Shown: piece after piece, positions 34,201 through 47,050 of the stretch
Layout of the letters: each line of letters opens with the position of its first letter
Position numbering within the stretch: the stretch's first letter is position 1
From: Physcia stellaris
Lineage: Eukaryota; Ascomycota; Lecanoromycetes; Caliciales; Physciaceae
Direction: 5' to 3'
Assembly: GCA_018902385.1 (NCBI GenBank)
Contig: JABSSW010000004.1
Span: forward strand, 930,001 to 994,000
DNA: 64,000 nt
The notes under the pieces: generated by a model
Databases searched by the model: none
What the model was told of the DNA's origin: nothing
The model's input: the letters and a program-made list of their open reading frames with translations, nothing else
Made by a program: the position numbers and the translations under genes

Positions 34201-36927
34201 CCCTGTTTAAGCAGGTCAGGAGTAGACTCGTTGGGACTTTTGAGGAACCGCTTTTGGCGCCCAATGAGTCCCATTCGCGAAAGGCCAAAATCCGTGAGCT
34301 TCAGATGACCTTTTTGGTCAATCAGCAGATTGTCTGGTTTCAAGTCTCGGTGAACTATGCCCCTGCTGTGTAAGTGTTCCACGCCAAGTACGACCTCAGC
34401 TAGATACTTCTTTGCCCAATCCTCAGACAATCCTCCAAGAACCTTGATTAGCGACGCACAATCGCCTCCATTGAGATATTCCATCACAAGATATAGGAAA
34501 TCTTTGCTGGAAAATGTCCAATACAGTTTCGCAACGAACTCGCTCTCACCCTGCCACATCATTATTGCTCTTTCTGCTTTGACGTTAGATATTTGGTTCT
34601 TGGCTACCATGTCCGCCTTCTTCAAGACTTTGATAGCAAAGTAGTCCCCAGTAGACTTTTTCTTCGAAAGATAAACGCTACCGAAAGCACCTTTGCTTAT
34701 TGGCTTGATAATTTCAAAATCCTTAATTGATGTTGGTACAGCTCTCGCTTGAGGATGGCTTAACGCTACAAGCCTGGGGGAAGAGGGGCTTTCGTAAGGT
34801 CTATTTGTGATGAAGCTGCTGATGACTGTCGCCGATGTCGATGTGCCTGCACAACAGGCGAGGAGTGTTCAGTGCCAGGAAGCGGCGGTGAGGTGACTGG
34901 AGAAGGGAACCCCTCCAGCGCCATCGAGAGCCGGGGCTTCGAACTCCTTAACGGAGAAGATGGCGCAGCGGACCTTCCCGGAGAAGATTGACGATGTGGT
35001 GAGGGTACATGAGGAAGTTTGAGACTCCTACGCTTCCTACCTCCCGAACTGATCGATCTAGCTACCGCCCGCTCAGAGTTTGGGGATTCTGTTCGTACTG
35101 CTCCAGCGAACATTGAAGAGGACATATTATTGTCACTGTCGCCTGCATCGCTACCCATGTAGACAGAGCCACGCTTGCTGGCTGATTGAGAACGGCCCAG
35201 AAGGGAAATACTTTGCGAATGCGAACGTGGTGTTGGACACTCCATGGGACTAGCCGAGCGCTCTGACGGTGCAATGGACGATCGTTTATCGTCTGATTGT
35301 GAGGTTAAAGTCGGGCTTGGGGCATTCTGCAAAGCCGCAGCTAAGCCCATGGCTGAAGGTCCATCATAAGAGCCTGTGAAATACGACTCGTTTTCGACGG
35401 CTGGAGTCTCTTGTTCTTCATCCCCATCTGTGGAATCACTCAGTTGGCCTGCAGCAATACTCGCCGCTTTTCGAATCGCAGCGTCAATGCACTCAATGAC
35501 GAGCGTGTCATACTCGACACGGATACGCTCCGAATATTCAATTGTAGCACGATGACGCTCTACAGTCTCGACCTTTGTGGCTGCCAAGGTCTCAGTGTCA
35601 GTACTCAAAGCAGCCAGCCCTTGCTCTTGATCAAGACTATTAGCTCCAGGTGTCTGCCAACTTCGGACTTGGGCGATGCGTGATTCTGACTGCGGCGATT
35701 GTGTCCTTAGTCCTCCATCTTCATCAGTCAGACCGGGCTTGATTGATGGTACGTTAATCTCCAGTGCTGTATCACAGAGATCCAGGATGAGTTCCACGAT
35801 TCGAGAAAGTGGACGGCGAACAGCAAATGACCTAGCCCTAACATGATTACTGCCAGAAACTGAGGGATCTCGAGAACGTGAACGTGTGGCGGGGGAAACT
35901 CTTCCGGAGTCAGATCCTGAAGATGGATTCGAGGGGGGCCCAATTGGAAGGCCTTTGTACTCAGGCTGAGGTGTGTTAGCCGGAGCAGGTTCTCCTGAGC
36001 TGCTCGGGCGACCTTTCCGGGCTTCGAGTGCATCTAGTACCTTGACAATAGAGTTTCGATGATCTGTCAAGGCTTCCTGAGCCAATTGTACTTCCATCTC
36101 TGCTCTATATTCTTGCAAGCACAATTCCGAGTGCTTTTCGAACCACCAGGGTGTGATATGTCGCTCACAAATTCGACACAGCACGGGAAGTGGCGGTGGA
36201 TGATTAGCAGGATCGTTGGCGCCGACCTCTGCTAAGGACGTCAAGTACTGAGCAAGCATTTCGGCACCAACACCCAGCGATTCGACGAGCACTTCAGGCA
36301 GATCAATAGTCACCTCCCTAGGCTCTGGGGACGGACGCAGCATCCACATGGTCTAGGAGGAATTAGTATTATGCCACACAAACGTAAAACTCCACTTACG
36401 TGACTTTCTCCACCCGATGACCGGTCATATACCATGATACCTTGACCTTCAAGGTTCAAGATCTGTTCCTGTTCGACGACATCCATGTTCTCCTGAGCTT
36501 CTTCTTCATTCTGTGGCTCAATATCACTTTCGTCCTTTCTCAGTACGGACGCTGGGCCCATCCGAAGACGAAAGCGTATGAATTGACTTCTGGAGTCATC
36601 CTGTTTCATTGACTCCAAGGCCTCCCCGAATTCCTCTTTCCTCGAAAGTAAAATATTTGCAATTGGCTTGCCTCGCACTGACTCTGCTGTTGTACCAACG
36701 ACGTCTTTCCAAGAGGGACTGACCCAGCGGATAACACCGTCCAACCCAAGGTCAAGAACCACGTTCAGTGACTGTTCAGCGGCTTCTTTCAAGTCTTCCT
36801 TCTCTGCACGGATATCCATGCTTGAAGTCCGTTCGATGGGTATACGGCTTGCAGTAGCTTCTTGACGGAGAGCAGAGATCACCGGAGGAGCGAGGCTTTG
36901 CTGAATTTCCTTTCCGGCCTCAGCCAT
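31275..36927 (-). CDS. rim15: Rim15-type protein kinase (PAS, zinc-finger-like, kinase, receiver), one apparent 1-bp frameshift
   Basis: Exon 1 is 36927-36400 and exon 2 is 36352-31275 (47-bp intron); about 1868 residues if one base is restored. Order of parts: PAS-like domain (~50-150, VVLDLGLDGVIRWVSPSWKD); a C-x2-C...H-x3-C cluster at ~235-254 in CRICERHITPWWFEKHSELC; Ser-rich linker; AGC-type kinase with GAFGSVYLSKK, HRDLKPDNLL and DFG, and a long insert in the activation segment before VGTPDYLAPE, as in Rim15/Cek1; C-terminal receiver domain (VLICEDHPVSRLVMERLLEK). In the receiver the phospho-acceptor aspartate position is glutamate (MMEYKLPQINGADL). Rim15 integrates TORC1, PKA and phosphate signals and drives quiescence and stress programmes. 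At 34776-34780 a run of five G (C on the coding strand) should be six to give PPRLVALSHPQARAV; a 53-bp intron with a poor donor (GTCATC) is the alternative. Confidence 0.93.
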
Positions 36928-38123
36928 GCTTTGTGGAACCTCTCCTTCGGTCCGCCCAGAGAGCTATTGGGTGGTGGAAAGTGCTCGCCGTTGCATCAGG
37001 CAGCTAAATAATTAACACGTCAAGCAGCGAATTCATCCTGGTGGCATAAGCAATATGTGTTGAGATATACTTCTTTGTTGTCGTGCTTGAACTTGGTGGT
37101 GATTTGTGGCTGAATTTCTTTCGAGCAGGCGATATAAAAGAGCAAAGAGGCCGGGACCTCAGGTCAACGATGATGCCTTTTGAGCATACCCATTACCCCG
37201 TATTCACCACTCCCATGGGCGGAGTGGAAGCGCGGAGCGAGTGTTGTGGACATGGCCAGAAAAATAATTTGGGTGAGGAGCGTGGTCCGAGAACTGCTAA
37301 CAGTGGCTCTGCCTCCAATGGGAAGAGGCACGCATGCCAGGGTGGGGTAATAGATTACCAGGCTAGCGTCAAAGTCTCATGTTGTTCGAAACACCAGTGA
37401 CACTCTGCCAATTCTGCTTTCTCATGCACAACGACGCATTCCCTATCACCCGATGACGCCATCAACCAGGATTACACTTTCCCGCCGTTGAGAACCCCCG
37501 AGTCGCCTCCAATGCGTGCTGTGGACGTTGTTCACGCCCATGGTTCACAAGCTGAGCCCATCCCGATGGGTTGCCGCCAACAGAGCACCCACACCTCCCC
37601 ACACAAGCCGCAGCAACCATGCTAGGGGAACCCATTCCGAAGGCCGCCAACGCACGGCAGCAGTCAAGTGACTCCCACACCGCTTGATCCGCGACGCAGA
37701 GGGAAAACCAAGTGCACTGGAGAATTATTGGTCTATGATGAGGATGCGAGGGTGGAATTCAAGAACGTGCAGTCAGCTAACCGGCACTACTGCAATATTC
37801 CTCTACCGTTCGGGTTTTGGACGATTGTGGGGTATCCATGTGCAAGCACACGTCGGGAATAGAATAATTCATGTCGATCTCGAAGACGACCCTGAACCTG
37901 GCCAGCGAAGACTCCTTGCCGAATCTGGCCCGAAAAATGAGAGGTGCATAACGATAAGGCGAGTCCTGATATTTGTATTGGAGAGCACTTGGAACAAGCG
38001 GGAAAGACTCCTGTTGACTCCGCTCTTTGACTCGATTAGTCCTACTGATACAGCCATATCTCATATGATCGAGCCAGCAAAAGCCGCCATGCTTCGGCTT
38101 GATAGAAATACATAGACATCTTC
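36928..38123. other. 1.2-kb intergenic region
   Basis: Promoter side of the rim15-type gene and 3' side of erg26. Open frames around 37.7-38.1 kb on both strands overlap and look like chance. Confidence 0.45.
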
Positions 38124-39256
38124 TCACTGGATCTTCTTCCCCTCCTTCTCAGCCAGGCTCCTCCCTCGTTGTTCCTGGATATACTCCACCGTTCTAGAAA
38201 CGCCCTCCTCCATTCCCACCTTCGGCTTATATCCCAACAGAGTCTTCGCTTTGTCGATATTGTAGTAGCGTGACATAGTGCTGTAGTTGATAACTTTCCG
38301 GGAAAGATTCGGTTTCCGTCCTCCAGCGAACCAAAACAGCCATTCCATCGCAGAAGCCACAGTCAAACCAAAATCTTTTCCTATAACCCAGACCTGGGAA
38401 GGCACCGTCTCATCCCCTGCTGCTTTCCACACCATCCGTGCCATGTCCCAGAAATATAACGGCTCTCCGTTGGTCACGAAGAAAGCCTCCCCATCGACCT
38501 TCTCATGATCCAATGGTTGAGTAGAGAGCGCATGTGTGTTCAGGAGGGCGACTGCGGCCAGTATGTGTGCGTAGGCTACATTGCCCACGTATGTGAAGTC
38601 GTAGAGATTGTTGTTGTCGCCTATCTGGTACTTGGTCTGTTTCCCGTAGTATGCTTTCAGAAGCCCTGGTATAATTTGCATATCCCCTCACCAAATATGC
38701 CAGCCGGCCGAATCGCTATCGTGAGCATCTTGCCATGTTTTCGATTGGCGTCTAAGACGATGCCTTCAGCGATAGCCTTTGTTTCCGAGTAATATTCGCG
38801 CTGCTGTGGAGCTCGCAGGACTGGCCATCGCTCGTCCGCATTTACAAGATCAGAGACGGTGTCATGAATGATTGAAGCGCTCGACGTGTAGATGAATGCC
38901 TTGACAGTCCCAATCTCGCCGGCAAGTTCGATCAGGTTTCGCGTGCCATCAACGTTGACTTTTTTGTACAAGGCTTTGTTGCTCCCCTCAGTATCCGTGA
39001 AGGTTGGCGACGCGGTATGGATTATAACTGAAGGTCTGACCTTTTCAAGGATTTCTCGTACGCCAGGTTCGGATGTGATATCGGCGTCATAATATCTGAC
39101 GGAAGAGACACGGTTCCTGTCTGTGCGGAGGTCAATAACGGAGACTTCGGCATCGTAAGATTCGAGGAGCTGATTGACAATGTGGTGTCCTAGAAAGCCA
39201 CAACCTCCGATCACCAAGACAGATCCGAAAGATTTCTTAGGCCTCCGTGCGCCCAT
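38124..39256 (-). CDS. erg26: sterol-4-alpha-carboxylate 3-dehydrogenase (Erg26-type), one apparent 1-bp frameshift
   Basis: Short-chain dehydrogenase of the 3-beta-HSD family that oxidatively decarboxylates 4-carboxysterols with NAD during C4 demethylation in ergosterol synthesis, at the ER. I start at the ATG at 39256. The Rossmann motif is VLVIGGCGFLGHHIV, the catalytic YxxxK is YSETK, and family phrases include IHTASP, VKAFIYTSSASIIHDTVSDL, IRPAGIFGEG, LYDFTYVGNVAYAHILAA and GEAFFVTNGEPLYFWDMAR. The C-terminal half has a membrane-associated segment (MEWLFWFAGGRKPNLSRK). At 38684-38687 four C on the plus strand should be five so that FGEG continues to DMQIIPGLL; with that base the product is 377 residues, the normal length. 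An intron cannot explain it (only 26 bp between signals). Confidence 0.92.
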
Positions 39257-40105
39257 TGCGGCTCTCAATCAAGCAAAAGAATGTGGAATGCAAAGGAGTG
39301 TGTGTCGCAAGGAGTGATGAGCACGCGACGATGGTAGAGGTAGTGTAGCCGGCAAGAGGCCAAGCTATCTAGATGAAATCACCATTGACGCAAATCTTTG
39401 ATTCGATGTAATACCTCTCGATCCCATTAGCAATTTCTATGGTCAATCGTTTCCCGCTATCTTTCTAAGCATACGATAGGTAGAATTGAAGAATTGGATG
39501 TCGTATAGCCAAGTAGCATGAGGATTCTTGGACTTGTGTCATAAATCTAAATGTCTCTCATTCATTGTTGCTTGGGCCTCTAATTAGAATATGGGATTTC
39601 TCCTCGATGGGTTTTTTTCAGATTTGTCGTTTTCATTGAAACATCGATTAATGCGCTCGCATTTAATCCTATTATTAATGTTTTTCACAATGAAGCACTG
39701 GTCTCCTTTCACACTATCTGGATTCCATGTTGGGTCAGGTGTCTAGTTCTTGATTCACTCTGTGAATTTTGAAAAAGATAGCAGTTCACTGCAGTCTTCC
39801 CGCCTATGGAAGTATAATATACCTACCATGCACGACTGGAATATTTCTTCTCTTCTTCTTTCCATACATCTTTTCATGTTCAACCCTGAGTGCCTGAGGG
39901 TTCTGGATCTGAATCAGGGACTCGGTCCGGAAAGCCTAGATCAAGTTATAGATGTGGCTTGTGGGATGGTGGGATGAAGCCAAATGACAGCATCTACAAC
40001 TTCTTGAACACCTTTGCTTCATCTTGCTTGCCTTGTTTATGATTCTTGTTTACTTTGTTGCTTTGCTTGCAGGAAGATATTCAGAGATCAAGATGAAGAA
40101 CAAGC
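39257..40105. promoter_or_regulatory. divergent intergenic region
   Basis: 850 bp between divergent starts, AT-rich around 39.55-39.7 kb. No gene seen; should carry both promoters. Confidence 0.45.
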
Positions 40106-41351
40106 ATGAGCCTTCCACCAGAGATCCTTGTGCACATCTCTGCACCTAGCCAGGCCTTGGACGATGCAAGATATCGAAGGGAGCTTCAGAGCTTCTTGAA
40201 GTTCGAGCCTGTCCATCGACAGAGTCTGACTGCTCAAAACGTCGAGACTGAGCCTCGGTCTGAATACGAGGATGCACTCCGACAAGTGGCAGATGCGACT
40301 TTCACATCCTCGTCAAGCGCCACGTCCAGGAAGAAGCCTCAGATCGCAAAAGACAAGGTAGTAACTCCAGCATCTGCCATTTGCAATGTCTCTGGAAAGC
40401 CGCACTGGAAAAGTCCCGCTCTTATCCCTGGTACTACCTCCCACAAAGCTACCAACAGGAGCCGCCTCCTCCAATCCCCCCAGCGCCGCCCTCGAACCGC
40501 TCCAAGTGGCTCCAGTGGCTCTCTTGGAATCCAAGAAACCCCCTTGCCACCTCGCGCGCAGTCCGACTCCTGGAAAACACCACCGAGCGTAATCCCAGAT
40601 TCACAGCCAACACCATACTCACTCAAGCGGTCTCAACCCCATCTGCAGTCCAGCTCCCCAAGCCCAACCCGGCGCTCCAGTCCCACAACACGGAACAAAA
40701 GGCAAAGAATAGCAAGTCCACCAGCTCTCCCACAATTCGAGATCCCAGATGAGGATGAAGACGACGGCGACAGCTATGACGCTAGATCATCAGCTCCCCA
40801 ACAGCCACCCAACTCAAGTGCCTACGGCGCCGATGCCGAAGCCTCCTCCACCCCGCTCGCTGCCCCTCCCTCCCCGCGCTTCATCCCCACATCAACACAG
40901 ATCCACCCGCCCCGCGCGCCCATCTCCACTGCATCCTTCGCGACACAAAACAGACGCACTCACCAAGCTCACGCACCGTCTGCCCATCGCCACGGTCTTC
41001 ATCCCGCAAATAGTGTTGCAAACGCGACAGCTAGCGGTCTCGGAAAGGGGCCACTGGCGCGTCGACATAACCAGCTTCGACGAAGAGCGGAAGATTGGGT
41101 TCTGGGGGTTTCTGGAGCTTTATATTAGGGCCGGGAAGGCGGGGTGGGGGGTTTGGTGTGCGCTTGAGGGGCGCGAGGAACGGGAGGAGCGAGGAGTGGA
41201 GGAAGAGGGCGTTGTGGCGAGGATATACTGCTGGGGCGAGGTTGTGGGGGAGGTGTGGAATGTGCTTTTCCTGGCTAGTCGGAGGCGCATACAGGGCACC
41301 GGCGCGTGCTGGGTTGATGCTGAGGGGATGGTCGTTGTTAGGATGAAGTGA
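40106..41351 (+). CDS. conserved fungal hypothetical protein, disordered N-half, one apparent 1-bp insertion
   Basis: Starts MSLPPEILVHISAPSQALDD at 40106. The N-terminal ~45 residues look conserved (AxDDARYRRELQSFLKF). Residues ~50-270 are Ser/Pro/Arg-rich and disordered, with RNKRQRIASPP as a possible nuclear signal and an acidic DEDEDDGD stretch. The C-terminal ~130 residues form a domain (LPIATVFIPQIV, SERGHWRVDITSF, ELYIRAGKAGWGVWCALE, VARIYCWGEVVGEVWNVLFL, GTGACWVDAEGMVVVRM) that I recall from many uncharacterised Pezizomycotina proteins. The two halves are in different frames; removing one A from the run 40947-40950 joins FATQ to TDALTKLTHRLP and gives 414 residues. No splice signals are available there. 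Function unknown. Confidence 0.75.
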
Positions 41352-42293
41352 GCCTAGCTCTGAATTGATGATGCTTGGGCTGTCGAGAAAACAGGTTGGA
41401 GAATTGGAAGCATGGGTTGTCTTATCTTGGGAGAACAGCATCTTGGAAGGGGGCTTTGGATGGGAGATACCCCTCTTGGATAGTTTCAGGTGCCTGGATG
41501 AATGGATGGATTTACGACTTTCAATGTTTTGGATACCGAGAGCCTTCATAGTTAAGGTCCTGGTGAACATAAACGTGATCAGTAGGGCACGAACAAAAGC
41601 GAAGCTGAAACCCGATCAAACCACATCATATCGCGCAATATATCGTATTGGCAAAAAAGCAGCAGAATCTTAACTCTTGGATTCTGTTTTCAGGTTCCGT
41701 TTGGAAAAGAGCATCCTCTCCCCCCCTCCCCATGACCACAGCATTGTCACACATTTCACATCACCACCCAAGACAACACTCCTCAAATCTCGTTCTCATG
41801 TCCATTTCCGATGCAAAGAACCACAACGAGTATAGATCGGATTCGATAAAAAAACGCTCAATGATCCAAATGACTCCCCATTGCCCTTCCCATGCCCATC
41901 TCATGCGAATCCCATCACAAAACACCGGCTCCCGTCCTACAGCGTCCGCGACCCCGAACCAGGCAGACCTCCCCCAAAAAGAGGCAAGGGCCAGATAAGG
42001 CAGGAAAAGGTAGAACTTAAAACAACAAAGGATGGGTATAAATAGCCCTCGGTATTTCCCCCCTGCTGCGCCCTCCACCCGAAGTTTACGTAGTCGCCGT
42101 TATGGTAATTGTGATCCAGCCATCTGAGTAAAGTACCCAGAACCGGGAGCCAGAGAATTTCAGCAGGGTAGAGGAGGTGGAGAAATTAGGGGAGTTCAGG
42201 AAGCTGGAGAAGGGTTAAGGAAGTTGATAAAGGAAAGGCGCTACCCAGCGCCCATAACGCCCATCCCCTCCCGCTTCCCCCACCCGCTGTGCC
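41352..42293. other. convergent intergenic region
   Basis: About 940 bp between two 3' ends. No gene seen. Confidence 0.5.
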
Positions 42294-45200
42294 TCACCCC
42301 CGCCCCCTCCCCTGACTAGCCTGGCTATCCGCGCTGCCCTGCCGCTGGTGCTGATGCGCGTATGGGCTATCCGGTTTCTGCCACTCGCCTTGCCAGCCGG
42401 GCTGCGGGGTGCTTATTCCCCTTTCCCGATCTCTATCTCGATCATTGTATGCGCTCTCTGCCTGCACGTGTCTGACGCTGCTCTCTTTCGGCCACGCGCG
42501 GCCGATGTAGCCGCCGGAGTCGGGATCCACGTGCGTGATCACCGGGGCGGCGGCGCGGGGTGCTGCGGTGGAGTTTGAGGAGCGGGGAGGGGAGTCGGCG
42601 GGTGCGGCGGAGGTGATGGTCGGGCGGCGGGCGGTGGTGGAGCCGATGTCGCCGTAGCGTTTGAGGATTTCTTTGGTTGTTATGTCGGAGGTTGTGTTGA
42701 AGAGGGAGGAGTCGTTGAGGATGGATTGGAGGTCTTCGGGGACCTGTGTGAGGTGGGAGGTTAGTGAGATTTTGATGATTGGAGGGCGGGGTGGATTAGA
42801 TGTGGTTAGGGGGAAGGTGGAGATGGTGGTGGACTTACTTCACACATTTGGTCGTTGTATTCGATTAGGGAGTTGATGGCTTCGATGGCGAGGAAACTCT
42901 CGTCCGAGACTACCTTTTTGCTGTCTTGGTCTTTCAGGATGTTGGGGCTTATGACTGTGGCGAGATTGTGGGTGTCCATTTTGCTGCCGCTTTCTTCGTC
43001 GACTTGTGAGAATGACGACGCCCATACCAGGAACGAGAAAAGAATCTCTAGAGAATCTCGATGGCTCTTGGGTAGCAGGCAACAAGTTAGGTGGAGTACT
43101 CGGCGCTTTTTCTCTTCATCGGCAATTTCTAGAACATGCGGTAAGTACAGATTGCCATGAAAGTACAGGATAACCTACTTTGGGATGTAATCCATAGTCT
43201 ATGAAGCTTGTATGTGAGCAGAGGATCGGGCAGCTCTCGAAGAAATTTCTTGAGCAGCGCTGCTAATTGGACTGGAGTTTCCTTGGAAAGGTCGACTTCT
43301 TCCTCTTTGGCATCAATGCGTTCAGCTAGGTCCTTGAGCCCTCGTATATTGCCATTCTTTCGAAAGACGCCTTCGACAGACATGTCCATTTGTCGCATAG
43401 CAGATATCGTATCGTCTATAAGACCTGGGACCCGTAAAGCGCCAGGGCCAACTCCGTATGTGGACTCCACGCCGTCTCGCTCAACGAGCGTATCTAGGCT
43501 GACCCCGAAAACACCCTTCTTTTTGCCGCCTTTAGTCTTGTCATTTTTGAAGGCTTTGCCAAATTTACCCCAGAATGTTGGCTTTCTGGATTCGATCAAG
43601 CCTAGAAGCTCCTCGAGTGTGTAGTAGCCCTCAAGCAGGGGTTGCATCGAAAGGACGGCAACATGGCGGACGATAAAGTATTCCAGCGCCGAAAGCTCGG
43701 AAAAATACCTCTTTGTCCGCTGAGGCACACCATCTCCGGCGTTATCCAGCTCATGACCTCCAGACACGTCGCGCTGGTGGCCGCCAAGAAGCTTCGGCTG
43801 TCGCCCACTTGAACCCGTGAGATGGTTTTTTGCATATTTGGAGGCATTGGGACGCTGCTCCTTGGCCTGTTCCGCTGCGACAATTCTAGGAATATCGTCA
43901 AGTGTTAAGGCATCTTGATTACCAAAGGTTATGTCTCGGGTAGTTTCCCCATTTGGATCTCGATCTTCAATGATGCGGAAGTCATTCTTTCGTTGCTCAC
44001 CCTCGGCACCGGCTGATCCTGGCCTAGTACTTCTTCCCTCGGGCCCATCCAATATTCTCGAAGTACGGGCTTTCTTGATCGTCGTTGACAGGTGTTTGTC
44101 CATCCGAGTTGACCTTAATCGCTTCATCTCGCCTACTGTCTGTTCATACGACGAGGTACCTTGTGCAGCTGGAGTATCGCCAGCGTAAGACTTAGACCTC
44201 GAAGTTGACCGCAGCAACGGAGGATTAGCCTGGCCGCTTGGGTACAAATGATGGCCATCATTCGAGTCGTAATTTGTTAAATTTGGATCATCTATCGACA
44301 TCGTAAGTGGTACTCTACTATATCCACAAATGAGCGCGAGTACGCACCGGACGTGTGAGGCAGAGTGCCACCAGACCGCAGTACAGAGAGAAGCCTTGCA
44401 AGCGCCACTCGCAGCAGATACACGTATTGCTGAAGTCTCGAGATGTGTTCGAAATTCGCAACAGCGTCTCGAGCTTGTCGCCTTTCTTCCACGCATCGCC
44501 GACAATAGACCTGCATCTCACCCTGACTCCATAGCGCATTCTCTAAATCGTCCCCAAGCATCTTTTGACAGTGATGGCAGCTGAGATGATTTCTATGCCA
44601 TCGCAGTGAGCCAGACTGAACGCATTCATCATCAATAGGTTCTTGGCAGTCTCGACATAGATCCGATTGCTGGTCTGCCAACCCACTCACGCCATCGTTC
44701 AGATTCTGGGTCTGCTCAGGATCTTTCAAGGCGTCAAGATCACTCAATTCTTCGAGGAACTGATGTAAACCTTCAGTACTTCGTTGCTCGCGCTCGAGCT
44801 TCAGAGCACCTTGCAGGCTAATGCGTATGAGTAGCTTTAAGTAATGCGCCAGGCCTGTGACGAGTGACAACAGCTCTTGCGTTACGCCAAGTTTTCGGAC
44901 GCCAGTCTCCTGAGTCTTGGACAAGAGCGAGAAGAAAGCGACGATCTTCTTGCATAACAACTTTGCTTCACGTCCATATGAAAGACCTGGACCAGATGGA
45001 TTAGCAATGCTTAGTTGCATTGTATAGACTTGCTCACCTTTGTCTCCCTGCGTGAGCATCAAGTAGTCCAAGCGATCAGTCGCCCCAAACAATATGTCAA
45101 CGTGCCATATGAACTTCTTTGCGACTAATACGCCGTCGACGTATGCGCCATTACTGACGTGAAGTAACATGTCAGATATACAAGCCGCTGAAGATTCCTC

Positions 45201-46180
45201 GAAAGCGGAGAGAACACTCCATATTTGATAAACTTTCTCTTCCATCTGTTCTTCTTGATCTCGAATGAGGGTGCGCTCTTCCTCGGACGCATCTACACCA
45301 GATGACGGCCTTCCGCCGTAGTCCGAACCTGGTGGTGCAAGTCGCACGTTCCAAAACTTATGAATCATGTAGCATTCTGGGTGCCAGTGTTGATTTTGCC
45401 CATTTCTGAAGATCTCCACGAATTGCTTGAGAATTGCTGTCTGGCACCCGTTACAGCGTTGCGCAAATTGAGTCGAGTAATGGTAGTGACAATAGACTTT
45501 TCCTTCATGTTCATAGTAGCTGTCCTGAGCTCCGAAAATAGTAGGGCAAACGGAGCATGTGAAATGTTCTATGTGGTATTTTCGATCAAGCGCGGTGATG
45601 TAGGAACCACGAAGCGCACCACCGCATTGGAAACACAACAGATCCAGGCGACGAAAGTAGTCCGTCTCACATAGCGGGTATTGGCCGCTTCCATCCTCCT
45701 CGTCCACAGGGAAGAACTTCGAAGCCACGACTTGACCGCAGTCCTAATTATGATCAGCGCTATTGAAGATCCTAGAAATAGGATCGATTTCCCTACCCGA
45801 CATTTGAAGCATTCCAAGTGAAATGTTCCACCAAGCGCCCGGACGAATTGTCCCGTGAGGGATTCGCCACATTTTTTGCACACCCTCAAGGTCCCGTTTG
45901 AGGTTTTTGGAGCTGCACCTCCGTTCGTACGCGTACGTGATCTGTCACGATACGGCAGTGTCTGCGTGTTTTCGGTTCCCACGGTTGGGCTCCCATTCAT
46001 TGCTGAGTCGTCTCTTCCACCTTCGCCCCCAACCCTCTGCCTTTGCTTATCCATACGCTCATGCCCATTTGTGCCAACTGGAGGGTATTGATTTTGTGAC
46101 CGGATGTTACTGCGAGAGCCATAGCCTTCGTCCCCGGCCCGCCGGTCAATGGACTGTCTCTCTTCTGGTTGAAGGCTCAT
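42294..46180 (-). CDS. lrg1: LIM-domain RhoGAP, Lrg1-type
   Basis: Exons (minus strand): 46180-45797, 45743-44348, 44291-43179, 43128-42839, 42743-42294; 1210 residues with consistent phases. Two tandem LIM domains lie near the N-terminus (from CKKC at residue 101 and from CFQC at about 165); a third, LCRDCQEPIDDECVQ..., lies near residue 495. The RhoGAP domain is at about 865-1060 with the arginine finger in EGVFRKNGN and the conserved LKKFLRELPDPLL and THNLATVISPNIL. Three LIMs plus RhoGAP is the layout of yeast Lrg1, which turns off Rho1 and so restrains beta-1,3-glucan synthesis and wall-integrity signalling; in filamentous fungi homologues affect polarity and septation. The tail is Ser/Pro/Arg-rich. 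A further 5' exon cannot be excluded. Confidence 0.93.
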
Positions 46181-47050
46181 GGAAGGGAATCTTGCGCGAA
46201 TATCCGGTTATGAAGCTTCTAGAATACTCTTTGCTGATTATAAAGCTCCCACCCCAGACCAAGGTTGTTTCAATCCGCGACTCTTGGGCACGGCGGCGCC
46301 TATTCTCACCTCCTTGCACTCGGCTTTGAAGACGCGGATAGCCTCGCTACGAAGCTATAGCTGTTGGACTTAGCAATAGCTCTACCATATGTGCCAGGTA
46401 TCTTGCACCAAGTCGCAGTTGTGAAACCACCGCGCCGTAATTCGAATGTGTTACCAAAAGGATCGAGTCCGGCGGAAGGCTCGAGGGTCAGTCCAAGTTG
46501 TTGAACGACAGAATTCTGCGATAAATGATTGTAAAGGAGTGAATGACAGCTTGCTGATCTTTGGAATATCTGGGCGCAGTCGAGTGTTGAGAGCGCAATG
46601 AGGGTGGAAGCGGTAGGGGTGGCCCTCGAAGGATTGGATTCCGGCGTTGGTTGTGCTTTTGCGATGCTGAATGCTGAGCAAACTTCATCAGCATGTCATA
46701 CTAATCGGGCGATTGTTCAGCACGTTGATGAGCGTATATGGTACATAGCTTGGCTTGCAAAGGTAGAGCATCACGAGTATGGAATTAATTGGGGTAGATG
46801 GCTAGTGCCGAGTCGCGGGATGCTGATCCCTGTCAATTTCAATAGCCGCCCTCGTACTTTAACGAAATCATTTGTAGAGAAGGCAATTAAAGCTATGCAA
46901 TTATTTATTGTTCTTGAGCAGCAGGTTAAAAGATCTATCTGCAAGTTCCCACTATTAGTAGTACCACTGGTCTAGTATCAAAGTCCATATTTAGAGCCAT
47001 ATCAGCCAGTCCCCGAACAATGGTCTGGTGCTCAATGCACTTTTCCTTCA
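46181..47050. other. intergenic, 5' side of the LIM-RhoGAP gene
   Basis: Promoter and possible 5' UTR of the LIM-RhoGAP gene at the left; the remainder (46.4-47.05 kb) has open frames without recognisable content. Confidence 0.45.

Noticed and set aside
37684-38127. Overlapping frames on both strands beside erg26
   Set aside because: No domain, no splice signals, mutual overlap.
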